From assembly GCA_020025425.1 (NCBI GenBank), contig JAHHSD010000040.1, positions 1 through 17,068 of the forward strand: a stretch of DNA of 17,068 nucleotides, given 5' to 3'. A program made the translations under genes and the position numbers. Each line of letters begins with the position of its first letter. Positions within the stretch are counted from its first letter, which is position 1. This document shows positions 6,629-14,814 of the stretch, piece after piece. The notes under the pieces were generated by a model that saw only the letters and a program-made list of their open reading frames with translations, was not told where the DNA came from and made no database searches. Source of the DNA: Oscillospiraceae bacterium. GTDB taxonomy: Bacteria; Bacillota; Clostridia; Oscillospirales; Oscillospiraceae.

Positions 6629-7465
6629 ATGAATAACGTCGAATTTCACCTCCAACTGAATCAGAATGCCTCCTGGAATATGAGCCGGCTGCATTTTCAT
6701 GATCACTATGAATTCATGCTTCCCCTGACCAGTCCGGGCAACATTTTTGTCAACGACCAGGTTTATCCGCTCCAGCGGGGGACCCTGTATCTGATTGGAG
6801 AAAACACCCTTCACCGCACCATGGCCACCGGCGCGCATGCCCGCTATATTCTCCATATCAGCCGCAAGGCGCTGACGGATCTTTCCACGCCCCAGACCGA
6901 TTTCATCCAGCTGACCCGGGATGCGTTCCGGCGGGCCACCCTGAACGGCGAGGAGATGACCGAGATCGTGGAGCTGTTCCAGGCTCTGGAACGGAACAAG
7001 AACGACGGCTCCTTCGGCAGCGATGTCCGTCAATCCATCGCGCTTATGAACCTGCTTTTGAAGGTTGCGCCCATTTTGGACGTCTCAACAGCCGGTGAAT
7101 CCATCCGAAACAAGGATTTTCTGCGGGTATCCCCCATTTTGGACTATATCCGCGACAACCTGGCAGAGCCCCTGACGCTGGACCAGATCGCCGGCAAATT
7201 CTTCATCAGCAAGCACTACCTGTGCCGCATCTTCAAGTCGGCCACCGGCTTCTCTGTGATGGAGTATATCATTTACAGCCGCATCCTCCGGGCCAGACAG
7301 CTGCTCCAGGACGGCGTGAGCGTCCAGCAGGCCGGCGAGATGTCCGGCTTCTCCGACAACTCCCATTTCATCCGGACCTTCGGTCACCTGACCGGCACCT
7401 CCCCCGGACGGTACGCCAAGGAGTACCAGAGCAGCGACCAGATCCTGCTGCGGGACGAAGAGTAA
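6629..7465 (+). CDS. AraC-family transcriptional regulator with N-terminal cupin domain, divergent from the glutamate fermentation operon
   Basis: 278 aa, the only plus-strand gene in the window. The N-terminal half is a cupin-like ligand-binding domain with the histidine-rich HFHDHYEF segment (H22, H24, H26, E28), GTLYLIGENTLH and a further His at 62, which could bind a metal or a small acid. The C-terminal domain (about 165-266) holds two helix-turn-helix units: LTLDQIAGKFFISKHYLCRI (about 182-201) and the AraC signature SGFSDNSHFIRTFGHLTG with SPGRY. Start: the ATG at 6629 has GAGG 7 nt upstream. It is transcribed away from gctA across a 263-bp intergenic region with paired half-sites. By position it is the likely regulator of gctAB-gcdA-hgdCAB, perhaps responding to a pathway acid or CoA ester. 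Neither ligand nor target is shown by the sequence, so no gene symbol is given. Confidence 0.93.
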   Translation: MNNVEFHLQLNQNASWNMSRLHFHDHYEFMLPLTSPGNIFVNDQVYPLQRGTLYLIGENTLHRTMATGAHARYILHISRKALTDLSTPQTDFIQLTRDAFRRATLNGEEMTEIVELFQALERNKNDGSFGSDVRQSIALMNLLLKVAPILDVSTAGESIRNKDFLRVSPILDYIRDNLAEPLTLDQIAGKFFISKHYLCRIFKSATGFSVMEYIIYSRILRARQLLQDGVSVQQAGEMSGFSDNSHFIRTFGHLTGTSPGRYAKEYQSSDQILLRDEE

Positions 7466-7545
7466 GATTCTCCTGTTTTAGAGCAAGATATGCAAATTCT
7501 ATTCATGGGTAAAAATGGAACCGGCCCCGTCCCATGCGGCCGTCG

Positions 7546-7591
7546 AAAAAACAGAGGATCGTCAGTGCAACCTGACGATCCTCTGTTTTTA
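7546..7591. terminator. Bidirectional intrinsic terminator between the araC-type gene and pgsA
   Basis: A perfect 14-bp stem (CAGAGGATCGTCAG at 7552-7565, loop TGCAAC, CTGACGATCCTCTG at 7572-7585) is flanked by AAAAAA on the left and TTTTT on the right. It therefore works as a rho-independent terminator on both strands, ending the regulator transcript from the left and the recA-recX-rimO-pgsA transcript from the right. The rest of the 149-bp gap between the two stop codons shows no gene. Confidence 0.95.
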
Positions 7592-7614
7592 TGTCTCCGG
7601 TCCGGACTGACGGC

Positions 7615-8139
7615 TCACTTCTCCGCAGTCAGGACGTCAATATTCTTCATAAAGTACTCGATGCCGGAGTACACCGTGGTCAGCACGATGACGGCCACGC
7701 AGATCCGGCTGATCTCATAGGCAAAGGGCAGGAACATCAGCACGATGCACACCATGGTGGAGGCGGTCTTCACCTTGCCGGACCAGCCGGCAGCGATGAC
7801 GCGGCCCTTATCGGCCGCGACCATGCGCAGACCGCTGACCGCGAACTCGCGCACGATAACCACCAGCAGCGCCCAGCCGGGCATCAGGCCGATCTCCACG
7901 AACCAGACCATAGCCGCCGTGACCAGGCACTTGTCGGCCAGAGGATCCATGAACTTCCCGAAGTCCGTAACCTGATTGTAGTGGCGGGCAATATAGCCGT
8001 CCAGGGTATCCGTCAGACTGGCCACCACAAAGAGCACCAGCGCCCAATAATTCGCGCCGGGCACATCCAGATAGAGCACCAGCAGGAACGCCGGGATCAT
8101 AATCACCCGGAGCAGGGTCAGCTTATTGGCAGTATTCAT
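7615..8139 (-). CDS. pgsA: CDP-diacylglycerol--glycerol-3-phosphate 3-phosphatidyltransferase (phosphatidylglycerophosphate synthase)
   Basis: 174 aa integral membrane enzyme that makes phosphatidylglycerol phosphate from CDP-diacylglycerol and glycerol 3-phosphate, the committed step to phosphatidylglycerol and cardiolipin. The full CDP-alcohol phosphatidyltransferase motif D-x2-D-G-x2-A-R-x8-G-x3-D-x3-D is present at residues 44-69 (D44, D47, G48, A51, R52, G61, D65, D69). Hydrophobic segments lie at about 7-25, 31-44, 72-86, 88-97, 126-142 and 145-160. Length is normal for bacterial PgsA. The ATG follows GAGGAGG by 8 nt and lies 36 bp after the rimO stop, so it is the last gene of the minus-strand run, ended by the hairpin at 7552-7585. 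Confidence in the family is very high; phosphatidylglycerophosphate is the usual product in this gene context. Confidence 0.96.
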   Translation of the reverse strand: MNTANKLTLLRVIMIPAFLLVLYLDVPGANYWALVLFVVASLTDTLDGYIARHYNQVTDFGKFMDPLADKCLVTAAMVWFVEIGLMPGWALLVVIVREFAVSGLRMVAADKGRVIAAGWSGKVKTASTMVCIVLMFLPFAYEISRICVAVIVLTTVYSGIEYFMKNIDVLTAEK

Positions 8140-8175
8140 CCTTTTATCCTCCTCATTACGTTCGGTGTGACCCGG

Positions 8176-9501
8176 TCACGCCTCGATCTCACCCGTCAGA
8201 TCTCCATCTGACAACCCAGTGATCCGCACGTTGACAAATTCACCGGCGGGGATCACCCCGGCGGCGGTAAACAGCACCCGTCCGTCGATCTCCACCGAGT
8301 CGGCATAGGTGCGGCCCACATAACAGCCCTCCTGGCTGTCAAATCCCTCACACAGAACCTCCATCACGGTGCCCAGACGGGCCTCGTTGTACTCGTCCAT
8401 CACCCGGGATTGGAGATCCACCACCAGCTCCACGCGGCGCTGGGCCACGTCGGGGTCCACCTGATCGTCCATCGCGGCGGCCAGGGTGCCCTCCTCCGGG
8501 GAGAACTGGAACACGCCCGCCCGCTGGATCTTCTGCTCCCGGAGGAACTGGCACAGCTCCTCGAACTCTTCCTCCCCCTCACCGGGCAGGCCGCAGATCA
8601 GAGAGGTGCGGAGCACCACATCCGGCATGGCGGCCCGCAGCTTGGCAAAGAGGTCGATGATCTCCTGCTTGGTGCTGCGGCGGCGCATGGCCTTCAGGAT
8701 GCCGTCGTTGCAGTGCTGGATGGGGATGTCCAGATAATGGAGCACCTTGGGCTGCCGGGCGATGGTCTCGATCAGCTCGTCGGTGACCGCCTCGGGGTAG
8801 AGGTAGTGGAGACGGATCCAGTGGAAGGGCAGCTTACATAGCTCATCCAGCAGCTTGGCCAGCGAGGTGCCGTCCTTCTTGTCCCAGCCATAGCGGGTGA
8901 TGTCCTGGGCAATGAGGATCAGCTCCTTCACCCCGGAATCGGCCAGCTCCCTGGCCTCCTCCAGCAGGGCCTCCATAGAGCGGCTGCGGTAGCGGCCCCG
9001 GAGCTTGGGAATGATGCAGAAGGCACAGCCGTTGCTGCATCCCTCGGCGATCTTCAGATAGGCGGTATAGGGCGGGGTGGTGACCATCCGCTCTCCGTCC
9101 TCGTAGGTGTGGTGGATGTCGCCGAAGTGGCTGGTCTTCTCCCCCGCCATCAGCTCCTCCACCGCCTCCACCACGTCGGTGTAGCTGCCGGTGCCCAGCA
9201 TGCCGTCCACCTCGGGCAGCTCGTCGCGGATGTCGTTGGGGTAGCGCTGGGTGAGACAGCCGGTCACCAGCAGCTTTTTCAGCTTCCCGTCGGACTTGAG
9301 CTGTCCCAGCTCGATGATGTTGTCAATGGCCTCGCTCTTGGCGGACTCAATAAATCCACAGGTGTTGAGCACCGCCACGTCGGCCCCATCGGGGTCGCCG
9401 CAGACCTGATGGCCCGCCTTGCGGCACAGCGCCATCATCTGTTCAGTGTTCACCAGGTTCTTGGCGCAGCCAAGGGAGATGAATGCAATTTTGTATGACA
9501 T
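8176..9501 (-). CDS. rimO: Ribosomal protein S12 methylthiotransferase RimO (radical SAM)
   Basis: 441 aa. Adds a methylthio group to the conserved aspartate of ribosomal protein S12. Three parts are visible: an N-terminal methylthiotransferase domain with auxiliary cluster cysteines C11 (SLGCAKNLVNTE), C48 (NTCGF) and C82 (TGCLTQRY); a radical SAM domain with the CxxxCxxC motif at C155, C159 and C162 (GCSNGCAFC); and a C-terminal TRAM domain from about residue 375. The SLGCAKNLVNTE opening and the GRYRSRS segment after the radical SAM motif favour RimO over MiaB. The ATG at 9501, with GGAG 7 nt upstream, gives the family start; an in-frame GTG at 9540 would add 13 unmatched residues and overlap recX. 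It lies 26 bp after recX and 36 bp before pgsA. Confidence 0.96.
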   Translation of the reverse strand: MSYKIAFISLGCAKNLVNTEQMMALCRKAGHQVCGDPDGADVAVLNTCGFIESAKSEAIDNIIELGQLKSDGKLKKLLVTGCLTQRYPNDIRDELPEVDGMLGTGSYTDVVEAVEELMAGEKTSHFGDIHHTYEDGERMVTTPPYTAYLKIAEGCSNGCAFCIIPKLRGRYRSRSMEALLEEARELADSGVKELILIAQDITRYGWDKKDGTSLAKLLDELCKLPFHWIRLHYLYPEAVTDELIETIARQPKVLHYLDIPIQHCNDGILKAMRRRSTKQEIIDLFAKLRAAMPDVVLRTSLICGLPGEGEEEFEELCQFLREQKIQRAGVFQFSPEEGTLAAAMDDQVDPDVAQRRVELVVDLQSRVMDEYNEARLGTVMEVLCEGFDSQEGCYVGRTYADSVEIDGRVLFTAAGVIPAGEFVNVRITGLSDGDLTGEIEA

Positions 9502-9527
9502 AGTATCGCTCCAATTTCGACGGGACC

Positions 9528-10154
9528 TCAGTCGTCCCACAACTCCAGTTTTTCTTCATAGCGGCGCAGCGCGTCGCTGATCTCCGACCACCCAAAGCCC
9601 CGGCGGGCCAGGGCGGCGGAGACCTTTTGCAGCTCCTTCCGGTCGACGGTCCGACCGGACAGCTTCTTCTGTACAAAGGAATCTATGACCGCAGAGGGGG
9701 TCTCCGCCCCCTCCAGGGCCTCGGACCACAGCGCCCGGGGCACACCACGGCGGTACAGCTCGTCCCGGAGCTTCTTCTCTCCAAAGCCCTTTGTGCTGTA
9801 ATGCCGGACGATCTGCTCGGCGTAGCTCCGGTCGTTGAGGTAGCCCAGCTCCTCCATCCGGTCACAGATGGCGGCGGCCTCCTCCTCCCCGGCCTCCCAC
9901 TCCAGCAGCCTGCGCTCCAGCTCCTTTCTGGACTGGGGCCGGCGGCTGAGCAGGGCCAGGGCCTTCTCCCGCAGGGTGCTGCGCCGGGCAGAGGCCAGCA
10001 GACGCTCCGCCTCCTCCTCCAGCAGCTCTTTCCCCGCATAGAGGGCAAAATCCGTCACCTCGCCCTCCCCCAGCCGCAGGATGGAGCCGTCCTCCATCAC
10101 CGCCAGCCAGCGGCCCTGCACCCGTTTGGAGGGCTTCAGCTCCTGGATGACCAC
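9528..10154 (-). CDS. recX: Regulatory protein RecX (RecA modulator)
   Basis: 208 aa. Cytoplasmic helical-repeat protein that binds RecA filaments and limits or tunes RecA activity. Family features are the middle segment ALALLSRRPQSRKELERRL, followed by the GYLNDRSYAEQIVRHY and GFGEKKLRDELYRRGV blocks of the three-helix repeats, and a C-terminal RRGFGWSEISDALRRY. Length is within the RecX range. It starts with GTG at 10154, directly next to the recA stop codon with no gap. Its ribosome binding site (GAGGAGGAG) is made of the codons for the acidic tail of RecA, so translation of the two is probably coupled. It is followed 26 bp later by rimO. Confidence 0.95.
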   Translation of the reverse strand: MVIQELKPSKRVQGRWLAVMEDGSILRLGEGEVTDFALYAGKELLEEEAERLLASARRSTLREKALALLSRRPQSRKELERRLLEWEAGEEEAAAICDRMEELGYLNDRSYAEQIVRHYSTKGFGEKKLRDELYRRGVPRALWSEALEGAETPSAVIDSFVQKKLSGRTVDRKELQKVSAALARRGFGWSEISDALRRYEEKLELWDD

Positions 10155-11273
10155 TTACTCCTCCTCGTCCTCGCCGTCGGTGAAGTCGTCGGCGGACACG
10201 TCCACGGCACGGCCGGCGGCCCTGGCCGCGATCTGGGACTGCTTGCTCATCAGCTGGAAGGCATTGGCCCGGATCTTGGCCTCGATCTCCTCGGCCAGCT
10301 CAGGGTTGTCCTTCAGATACTGCTTCACACTGTCCTTGCCCTGGCCCAGGCGCACATCGCCCATAGAGAACCAGGAGCCGGATTTTTGGAAAATATCCAG
10401 CTTGACGGCCAGATCAACCAGCTCGCCCCACTTGGAAATTCCCTCGCCGTACATGATATCGAACTCGGCCTCCCGGAAGGGGGGAGCCACCTTGTTTTTC
10501 ACGATCTTGGCCCTGGTGTGGCTGCCCACGATCTCGGAACCGTTCTTCAGGGCCTCGATGCGGCGCACGTCGATGCGGACGGAGGAGTAGAACTTCAGCG
10601 CCCGGCCGCCGGTGGTCACCTCGGGGTTGCCGTACATCACGCCCACCTTTTCGCGCAGCTGGTTGATGAAAATGACCACGCAGTTGGTCTTGGCGATGGA
10701 GCCGGCCAGCTTGCGCAGGGCCTGGCTCATCAGGCGGGCCAGCAGACCCACATGGCTGTCGCCCATGTCGCCCTCGATCTCCGCGCGGGGGGTCAGAGCG
10801 GCCACCGAGTCTACCACCACCACATCAATGGCGCCGGAGCGGACCAGGGCCTCGCAGATCTCCAGGCCCTGCTCGCCGGTGTCCGGCTGGGAGATCAGCA
10901 TGGAGTCGATGTCCACCCCCAGGGCCCGGGCATAGGTGGGGTCCAGGGCGTGCTCGGCGTCGATAAAGGCGGCCTCTCCCCCCCGCTTCTGGGCCTCTGC
11001 CACGATGTGCAGGGCCAGGGTGGTCTTACCGGAGGACTCAGGGCCGTAGATCTCGATGATGCGTCCCTTGGGCACACCGCCGATTCCCAACGCGATATCC
11101 AGGGAGAGAGAGCCGGTGGGGATGGCCTCGACCATAACGCTGGCGTTCTCGCCCAGACGCATGATAGAGCCCTTGCCGTAGGTCCGCTCGATCTGGGCCA
11201 TACAGGTCTCCAGCGCCTTCTTCTTGTCGGAGGCGGGGGCTGCCGATTCAATCACAGGTTTTTTATTTGCCAT
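10155..11273 (-). CDS. recA: Recombinase RecA
   Basis: 372 aa. DNA-dependent ATPase for homologous recombination and SOS induction. Walker A is GPESSGKTT at 77-85, the catalytic glutamate is E107 in DAEHALDP, Walker B is VVVVDS at 151-156, and the L2 region and downstream core (NQLREKVGVMYGNPEVTTGG, ALKFYSSVR) are intact. The tail is acidic (DGEDEEE), as usual. The ATG at 11273 has AAAGGA about 9 nt upstream. The gene lies 95 bp after prmC; in that gap I see no canonical Firmicutes LexA box (GAAC-N4-GTTC type) and no convincing promoter, so it may be cotranscribed with prmC or use a degenerate site. RecX follows without a gap. Confidence 0.99.
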   Translation of the reverse strand: MANKKPVIESAAPASDKKKALETCMAQIERTYGKGSIMRLGENASVMVEAIPTGSLSLDIALGIGGVPKGRIIEIYGPESSGKTTLALHIVAEAQKRGGEAAFIDAEHALDPTYARALGVDIDSMLISQPDTGEQGLEICEALVRSGAIDVVVVDSVAALTPRAEIEGDMGDSHVGLLARLMSQALRKLAGSIAKTNCVVIFINQLREKVGVMYGNPEVTTGGRALKFYSSVRIDVRRIEALKNGSEIVGSHTRAKIVKNKVAPPFREAEFDIMYGEGISKWGELVDLAVKLDIFQKSGSWFSMGDVRLGQGKDSVKQYLKDNPELAEEIEAKIRANAFQLMSKQSQIAARAAGRAVDVSADDFTDGEDEEE

Positions 11274-11368
11274 TCACGTTCATCCTTTCCAGGGCCGACG
11301 CTCTCAACTGCGCCGCCAATGCCTTTGGAATCATGTTACCATATTCTTGTTCCGTTATATCGGACTTT

Positions 11369-12232
11369 TCAGTTGTTGATGACGCCCTCTACCACACGCC
11401 AGATCCCCTGGCTGTCCGCCACGGTCTGGATGTTCTCAAAGCCGTGCTGGGCCATGATCTCCTCCACCTGAGGGGCCTGGCCCTGGCCCACCTCGAAGAT
11501 CAGGGAGCCGCCCAGCCGCAGGGCGCTTTTCCACTTGGCGCTGACCGCCCGGTAGAAGTCCAGGCCGTCCTCGCCGCCGTCCAGGGCCATGCGGGGCTCA
11601 AAGTCCCGCACAGATGCGTCCAGTCCGGCGATATCGCCGGTGGGGATGTAGGGGGGATTGCAGGCGATCACGTCAAAGTCCCATAGGGCGGAGGCGGGGG
11701 CCTCCATGGCGTTGACGCTGATGCAGGTGACCCGGGCGTTAAGCTCGTTGCGGCGCACGTTCTGCTTGCACACCCGCAGCGCACCCTCGTTCAGCTCGCC
11801 CAGCACCACCCGGCAGGATGGCACCTGGGTGGCCACCGCCAGCCCCACGCAGCCGCTGCCCGCGCACAGATCCAGCACCCGAGCCCCCTCTCCGGCCGCC
11901 TGGGCGCGCTGGATGGCCCGCTCCGCCAGGACCTCCGTGTCCCAGCGGGGGATCAGTACGTCACTGGAGATATCCAGAGGGACTCCATAAAATTCCCACT
12001 CCCCCACGATGTAGGCCACCGGCTCTCCGGACAGACGGCGCTCCACCAGCTCCTCCACCCGGCTCTCCAGCTGAGAGGTGGCGTAGAGGGACATGTCCCG
12101 GTAGAGCTGGTCCCGGCTCTTGTCCGCGGCGTAGCAGACAAGCTCCCTGGCCTCCAGCTGGGCGGCCTCGATACCGGCCTTCCTCAGCCGGGCCCGGGTG
12201 TCTAAGTATAGATTGTTGTAGGTGGTTGCCAT
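11369..12232 (-). CDS. prmC: Peptide chain release factor N5-glutamine methyltransferase PrmC
   Basis: 287 aa. Methylates the glutamine of the GGQ motif in release factors RF1 and RF2 using S-adenosylmethionine. The N-terminal helical domain carries GEPVAYIVGEWEFYG, a family signature. The methyltransferase domain has the SAM-binding loop LDLCAGSGCVG at 120-130 and the catalytic NPPY at 192-195, followed by IPTGD. The usual LIPRPETE segment reads LIPRWDTE here, a mild variant. ATG start with GGAAGG 7 nt upstream. It lies 36 bp after the DUF1385 gene, the common pairing in Firmicutes, but the release factor gene prfA that often completes this cluster is not beside it; recA follows instead. Confidence 0.95.
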   Translation of the reverse strand: MATTYNNLYLDTRARLRKAGIEAAQLEARELVCYAADKSRDQLYRDMSLYATSQLESRVEELVERRLSGEPVAYIVGEWEFYGVPLDISSDVLIPRWDTEVLAERAIQRAQAAGEGARVLDLCAGSGCVGLAVATQVPSCRVVLGELNEGALRVCKQNVRRNELNARVTCISVNAMEAPASALWDFDVIACNPPYIPTGDIAGLDASVRDFEPRMALDGGEDGLDFYRAVSAKWKSALRLGGSLIFEVGQGQAPQVEEIMAQHGFENIQTVADSQGIWRVVEGVINN

Positions 12233-12268
12233 AGCTTCACCTTCCAGCGTAGTTTTTATTTTCCCGCG

Positions 12269-13264
12269 TTACCAGCGGTCCTCGCCCTTGTGCTCGGGCA
12301 GGACCAGCTCCAGCGCCCTGATTCCCACCTCGATCATGGAGTCATCCGGCTCAAAGGTGGTGAAGTTCTGCAGCCACAGTCCGGGGGCAACCAGCACCCG
12401 GGTCACTGCATTTTCGTGACCGCCCACATAGCGGTTGAACTCATAGCTGACCCCCACAATGGCGGGCAGCATGAGCAGATGGACCAAAAAGCGCAGCAGG
12501 CCGTTGTAGACCGGCCAGACCGAAAAGACGATGGTGGACACCAGAATGGACACAAAAATCACCACGAACAGAAAGCTGGTGCCGCATCTGGGATGGTGCC
12601 GGGGCTGCATCCGCACATTCTCCACAGTCAGCGGCAGACCCGCCTCGTAGCAGAATATGGTCTTGTGCTCCGCCCCGTGGTACTGGAACACCCGGTGAAT
12701 GTCTTTCATCCGGGAGCAGAACACCAAATAACCTACAAAGATGATGATTTTCAGCAGACTCTCGGCCAGATTGCGCAGCAGCATCGACTTGGGGGCCACC
12801 AGCTCCACCAGTCCGCCCAGCAGAGTGGGCAGCAGGAAAAACAGCATGATAGACATGGCGAGCCCCAGAAATACCGCCAGGGTTGTGATGAAGGAGGCCG
12901 CCTTCTCGCTGCCGAAGGTTTTCTCCAACCAGAGGTCAAACTTGGAGGGCTGCTCGTCCTCCTCCTCCGGGAAAAACTCCGCCGAGTACATCAGCGCCTT
13001 GACGCCGTTGACCATGGCGTCCATAAAATTGACCACGCCGCGGATAAAGGGCCACCCCAGAATAGGGTGTCTGGCCTTGATGAGCTTGAGCTCCTTCACC
13101 TGGACCTCCAGCTCACCGTCGGGCCGGCGGACCACCACGGCCTGTTTCTTCGGTCCGCGCATCATAATGCCCTCAATCAGGGCCTGACCGCCGCACATGG
13201 TCTTAAAGCCCCCCTTGGGGCAGCTCTGGCAGCTCTCCTGTTGATTTTCTTGTTCCTGTGCCAT
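12269..13264 (-). CDS. DUF1385 membrane protein (YqhQ-like)
   Basis: 331 aa from the chosen ATG. Conserved membrane protein of unproven function, related to Bacillus subtilis YqhQ. Motifs typical of the family are GGQALIEGIMMRGP near residues 25-38, WPFIRGVVNF (71-80), YHGAEHKTIFCYEAG (195-209) and HHPRCGTSF (223-231). The His/Glu/Cys-rich blocks could bind a metal, but this is not shown. Four hydrophobic segments lie at about 123-156, 163-183, 230-250 and 256-274. Start: the ATG at 13264 has AGGA 7 nt upstream and gives MAQEQENQQE; an in-frame TTG at 13330 would add 22 residues without a good ribosome site. It precedes prmC by 36 bp, so the two probably share a transcript. Confidence 0.88.
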   Translation of the reverse strand: MAQEQENQQESCQSCPKGGFKTMCGGQALIEGIMMRGPKKQAVVVRRPDGELEVQVKELKLIKARHPILGWPFIRGVVNFMDAMVNGVKALMYSAEFFPEEEDEQPSKFDLWLEKTFGSEKAASFITTLAVFLGLAMSIMLFFLLPTLLGGLVELVAPKSMLLRNLAESLLKIIIFVGYLVFCSRMKDIHRVFQYHGAEHKTIFCYEAGLPLTVENVRMQPRHHPRCGTSFLFVVIFVSILVSTIVFSVWPVYNGLLRFLVHLLMLPAIVGVSYEFNRYVGGHENAVTRVLVAPGLWLQNFTTFEPDDSMIEVGIRALELVLPEHKGEDRW

Positions 13265-13349
13265 GGATCTTCCTTTCTTCCCCATTCGGGATATGCCGCC
13301 GGGCGGCGGACTTTTGATCTGATAATTCAATGGAATGCAGGGGCAGCGC

Positions 13350-14780
13350 TCAGGCCTCCATGGGCAGATGGATGGTCACCTCGCAGCCTCCGCCCTCGGC
13401 GTTGTCCAGGTCCAGCCGGCCCTCGTGCCGGGTGATGATCTCCTCACACACCGCAAGGCCGATGCCGCTGCCCCGGGCCTTGGAGCTGCCCTTGTAGAAT
13501 TTGTTTTTGACAAATGGGATCTCGTCCTCCGGGATGCCCGCGCCGTAGTCCCGGATGCGGATGACCGCCTGGCCGTCCTCCACCTGTACCGACACGTCGA
13601 TCCGCTTTCCGGAGCCGCCGTGCTTGGCGGCGTTGTCCAGCAGATTGCAGAACACCTGGCGCAGGCGCTGGGGATCGCCCGAAATGGGGATCTCCTCCTC
13701 GTCGCAGTCCTTATAGTGGAGGTGGATTCCGTCCCGGCGGAAGAACTCCCGATAGGTGTAAACCGCGTCCTCCAGCTCCTCCTTCAGGTCCAGCCGCTCC
13801 ACCGCCAGGGTGAAGCGCCCGTCGGACATGCGGGAAAACTCCAGCAGCTCCTCCACCATATTGGTCAGGCGCCGGGCCTCGGACACAATGATATCCATTC
13901 CCTTTTTCACGTCCTCCGGATCGGTCAGCTCGCCGCTCTGGAGGGTCTCCGCCCATCCGTTGATGGCGGTCAGGGGGGTGCGCAGCTCGTGGGACACAGA
14001 GGAGAGGAACTCCGACTGGGTCTTTTCCGCCTGCATCACCTTGATGGACATGTCATTGATGGTGTCGGTCAGCTCGCCGATCTCGTCATCAAAGTTTTTT
14101 TCGATCTGAATGCCGTAACTGCCGTCGGCGATCATCCGGGCCGTCTCATTGATGCTGGCCAGCGGCTCCACAATGGAGCGCACAAAGGTCAGGTTGGAAA
14201 AATAGACCAGACCCAAAATGGCCAGACCGATCAGCGCCAGGATCAGGATGGACATGGCCAGCTGCCGGTCCACGGCCTCCAGGGACGTGACAAAGCGGAC
14301 GGCCCCCACCAGCAGGCTGCCCTCGTAGATCACCGGGGCGGAAACCGCCATGATGTGCTCACCGGTGACCGGGTCCCGGCCCTTCCACACGCGCATGGTC
14401 CGCTCCTCCAGCGCACCATGTACGTCATCTGTCTGGGGCATGGTCCCGGTGGCCAGGCTCTGGCCGGTGTAGACCACCCGGCCGTTGACGTCCAGGAACT
14501 GGACGTCCATCTTGTTGCGGTCCTCAAACCCGTCTATGAAGGTCTGGGCCGCTGTGCGGTAGGCGCTGCGGGTGTAGCTGCGGAAATGCCGGGCCGCGGC
14601 CGATGCCTGGACCTCCATCCCGGTGGTCATAGCCGTCTCGTAGTAGCCCCACAGCGCCACTGAAAGGGTGCTCAGTGCCAGGACCAGGATCAGCATGACC
14701 GCACCCAGGCTGTTGAACAGCCAGCGGCGGCGGATACCCCGAATGGTTTTTTTGTCACTCAGCCCGATTTTTACGCCCAT
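13350..14780 (-). CDS. Membrane sensor histidine kinase (Cache-like sensor, HAMP, HisKA, HATPase)
   Basis: 476 aa. Sensor of a two-component system. A membrane segment at about 21-45 and a second at about 175-196 bracket an extracytoplasmic domain that resembles a single Cache/PAS-type sensor (VQFLDVNGRVVYTG, then IMAVSAPVIYEGSLLVGAVRFV). HAMP follows at about 196-250. The phosphoacceptor is H264 in SVSHELRTPLT. The ATP-binding domain has the N box DNAAKH (N383), G1 DYGAGIP (411-417) and G2 GSGIGLAV (437-444). The ATG has AGGAGG about 8-9 nt upstream and begins 34 bp after the response regulator stop, so the pair is cotranscribed. The signal is unknown. The domain order matches PhoR/WalK-like kinases, but I cannot name a specific orthologue. 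Confidence 0.95.
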   Translation of the reverse strand: MGVKIGLSDKKTIRGIRRRWLFNSLGAVMLILVLALSTLSVALWGYYETAMTTGMEVQASAAARHFRSYTRSAYRTAAQTFIDGFEDRNKMDVQFLDVNGRVVYTGQSLATGTMPQTDDVHGALEERTMRVWKGRDPVTGEHIMAVSAPVIYEGSLLVGAVRFVTSLEAVDRQLAMSILILALIGLAILGLVYFSNLTFVRSIVEPLASINETARMIADGSYGIQIEKNFDDEIGELTDTINDMSIKVMQAEKTQSEFLSSVSHELRTPLTAINGWAETLQSGELTDPEDVKKGMDIIVSEARRLTNMVEELLEFSRMSDGRFTLAVERLDLKEELEDAVYTYREFFRRDGIHLHYKDCDEEEIPISGDPQRLRQVFCNLLDNAAKHGGSGKRIDVSVQVEDGQAVIRIRDYGAGIPEDEIPFVKNKFYKGSSKARGSGIGLAVCEEIITRHEGRLDLDNAEGGGCEVTIHLPMEA

Positions 14781-14814
14781 ACCGATCCCCTCCTCTCCTC
14801 ATGGCAGGCTCTGA

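Noticed and set aside
6467..7033. Minus-strand open frame opposite the AraC-type gene
   Set aside because: Shadow of the regulator gene, with no recognisable domain and overlapping the promoter region.
7490..7720. Short plus-strand open frame after the AraC-type gene
   Set aside because: It spans the perfect terminator hairpin and the 3' end of pgsA and has no clear ribosome binding site.
9502..9540. GTG start for rimO at 9540
   Set aside because: It overlaps the end of recX and adds residues not found at the RimO N-terminus; the ATG at 9501 gives the family start.
11274..11368. Possible LexA (SOS) box upstream of recA, near GGAACAAGAATATGGTAAC
   Set aside because: It has one GAAC half-site but no matching GTTC half at the right distance, so it does not meet the Firmicutes consensus.
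13295..13307. GCCGCC/GGCGGC inverted repeat between the histidine kinase and DUF1385 genes, considered as a terminator
   Set aside because: The stem is only 5-6 bp with a minimal loop and has no U-tract on the transcribed strand.
13265..13330. TTG start for the DUF1385 gene at 13330
   Set aside because: No ribosome binding site at proper spacing and no family similarity in the added 22 residues.
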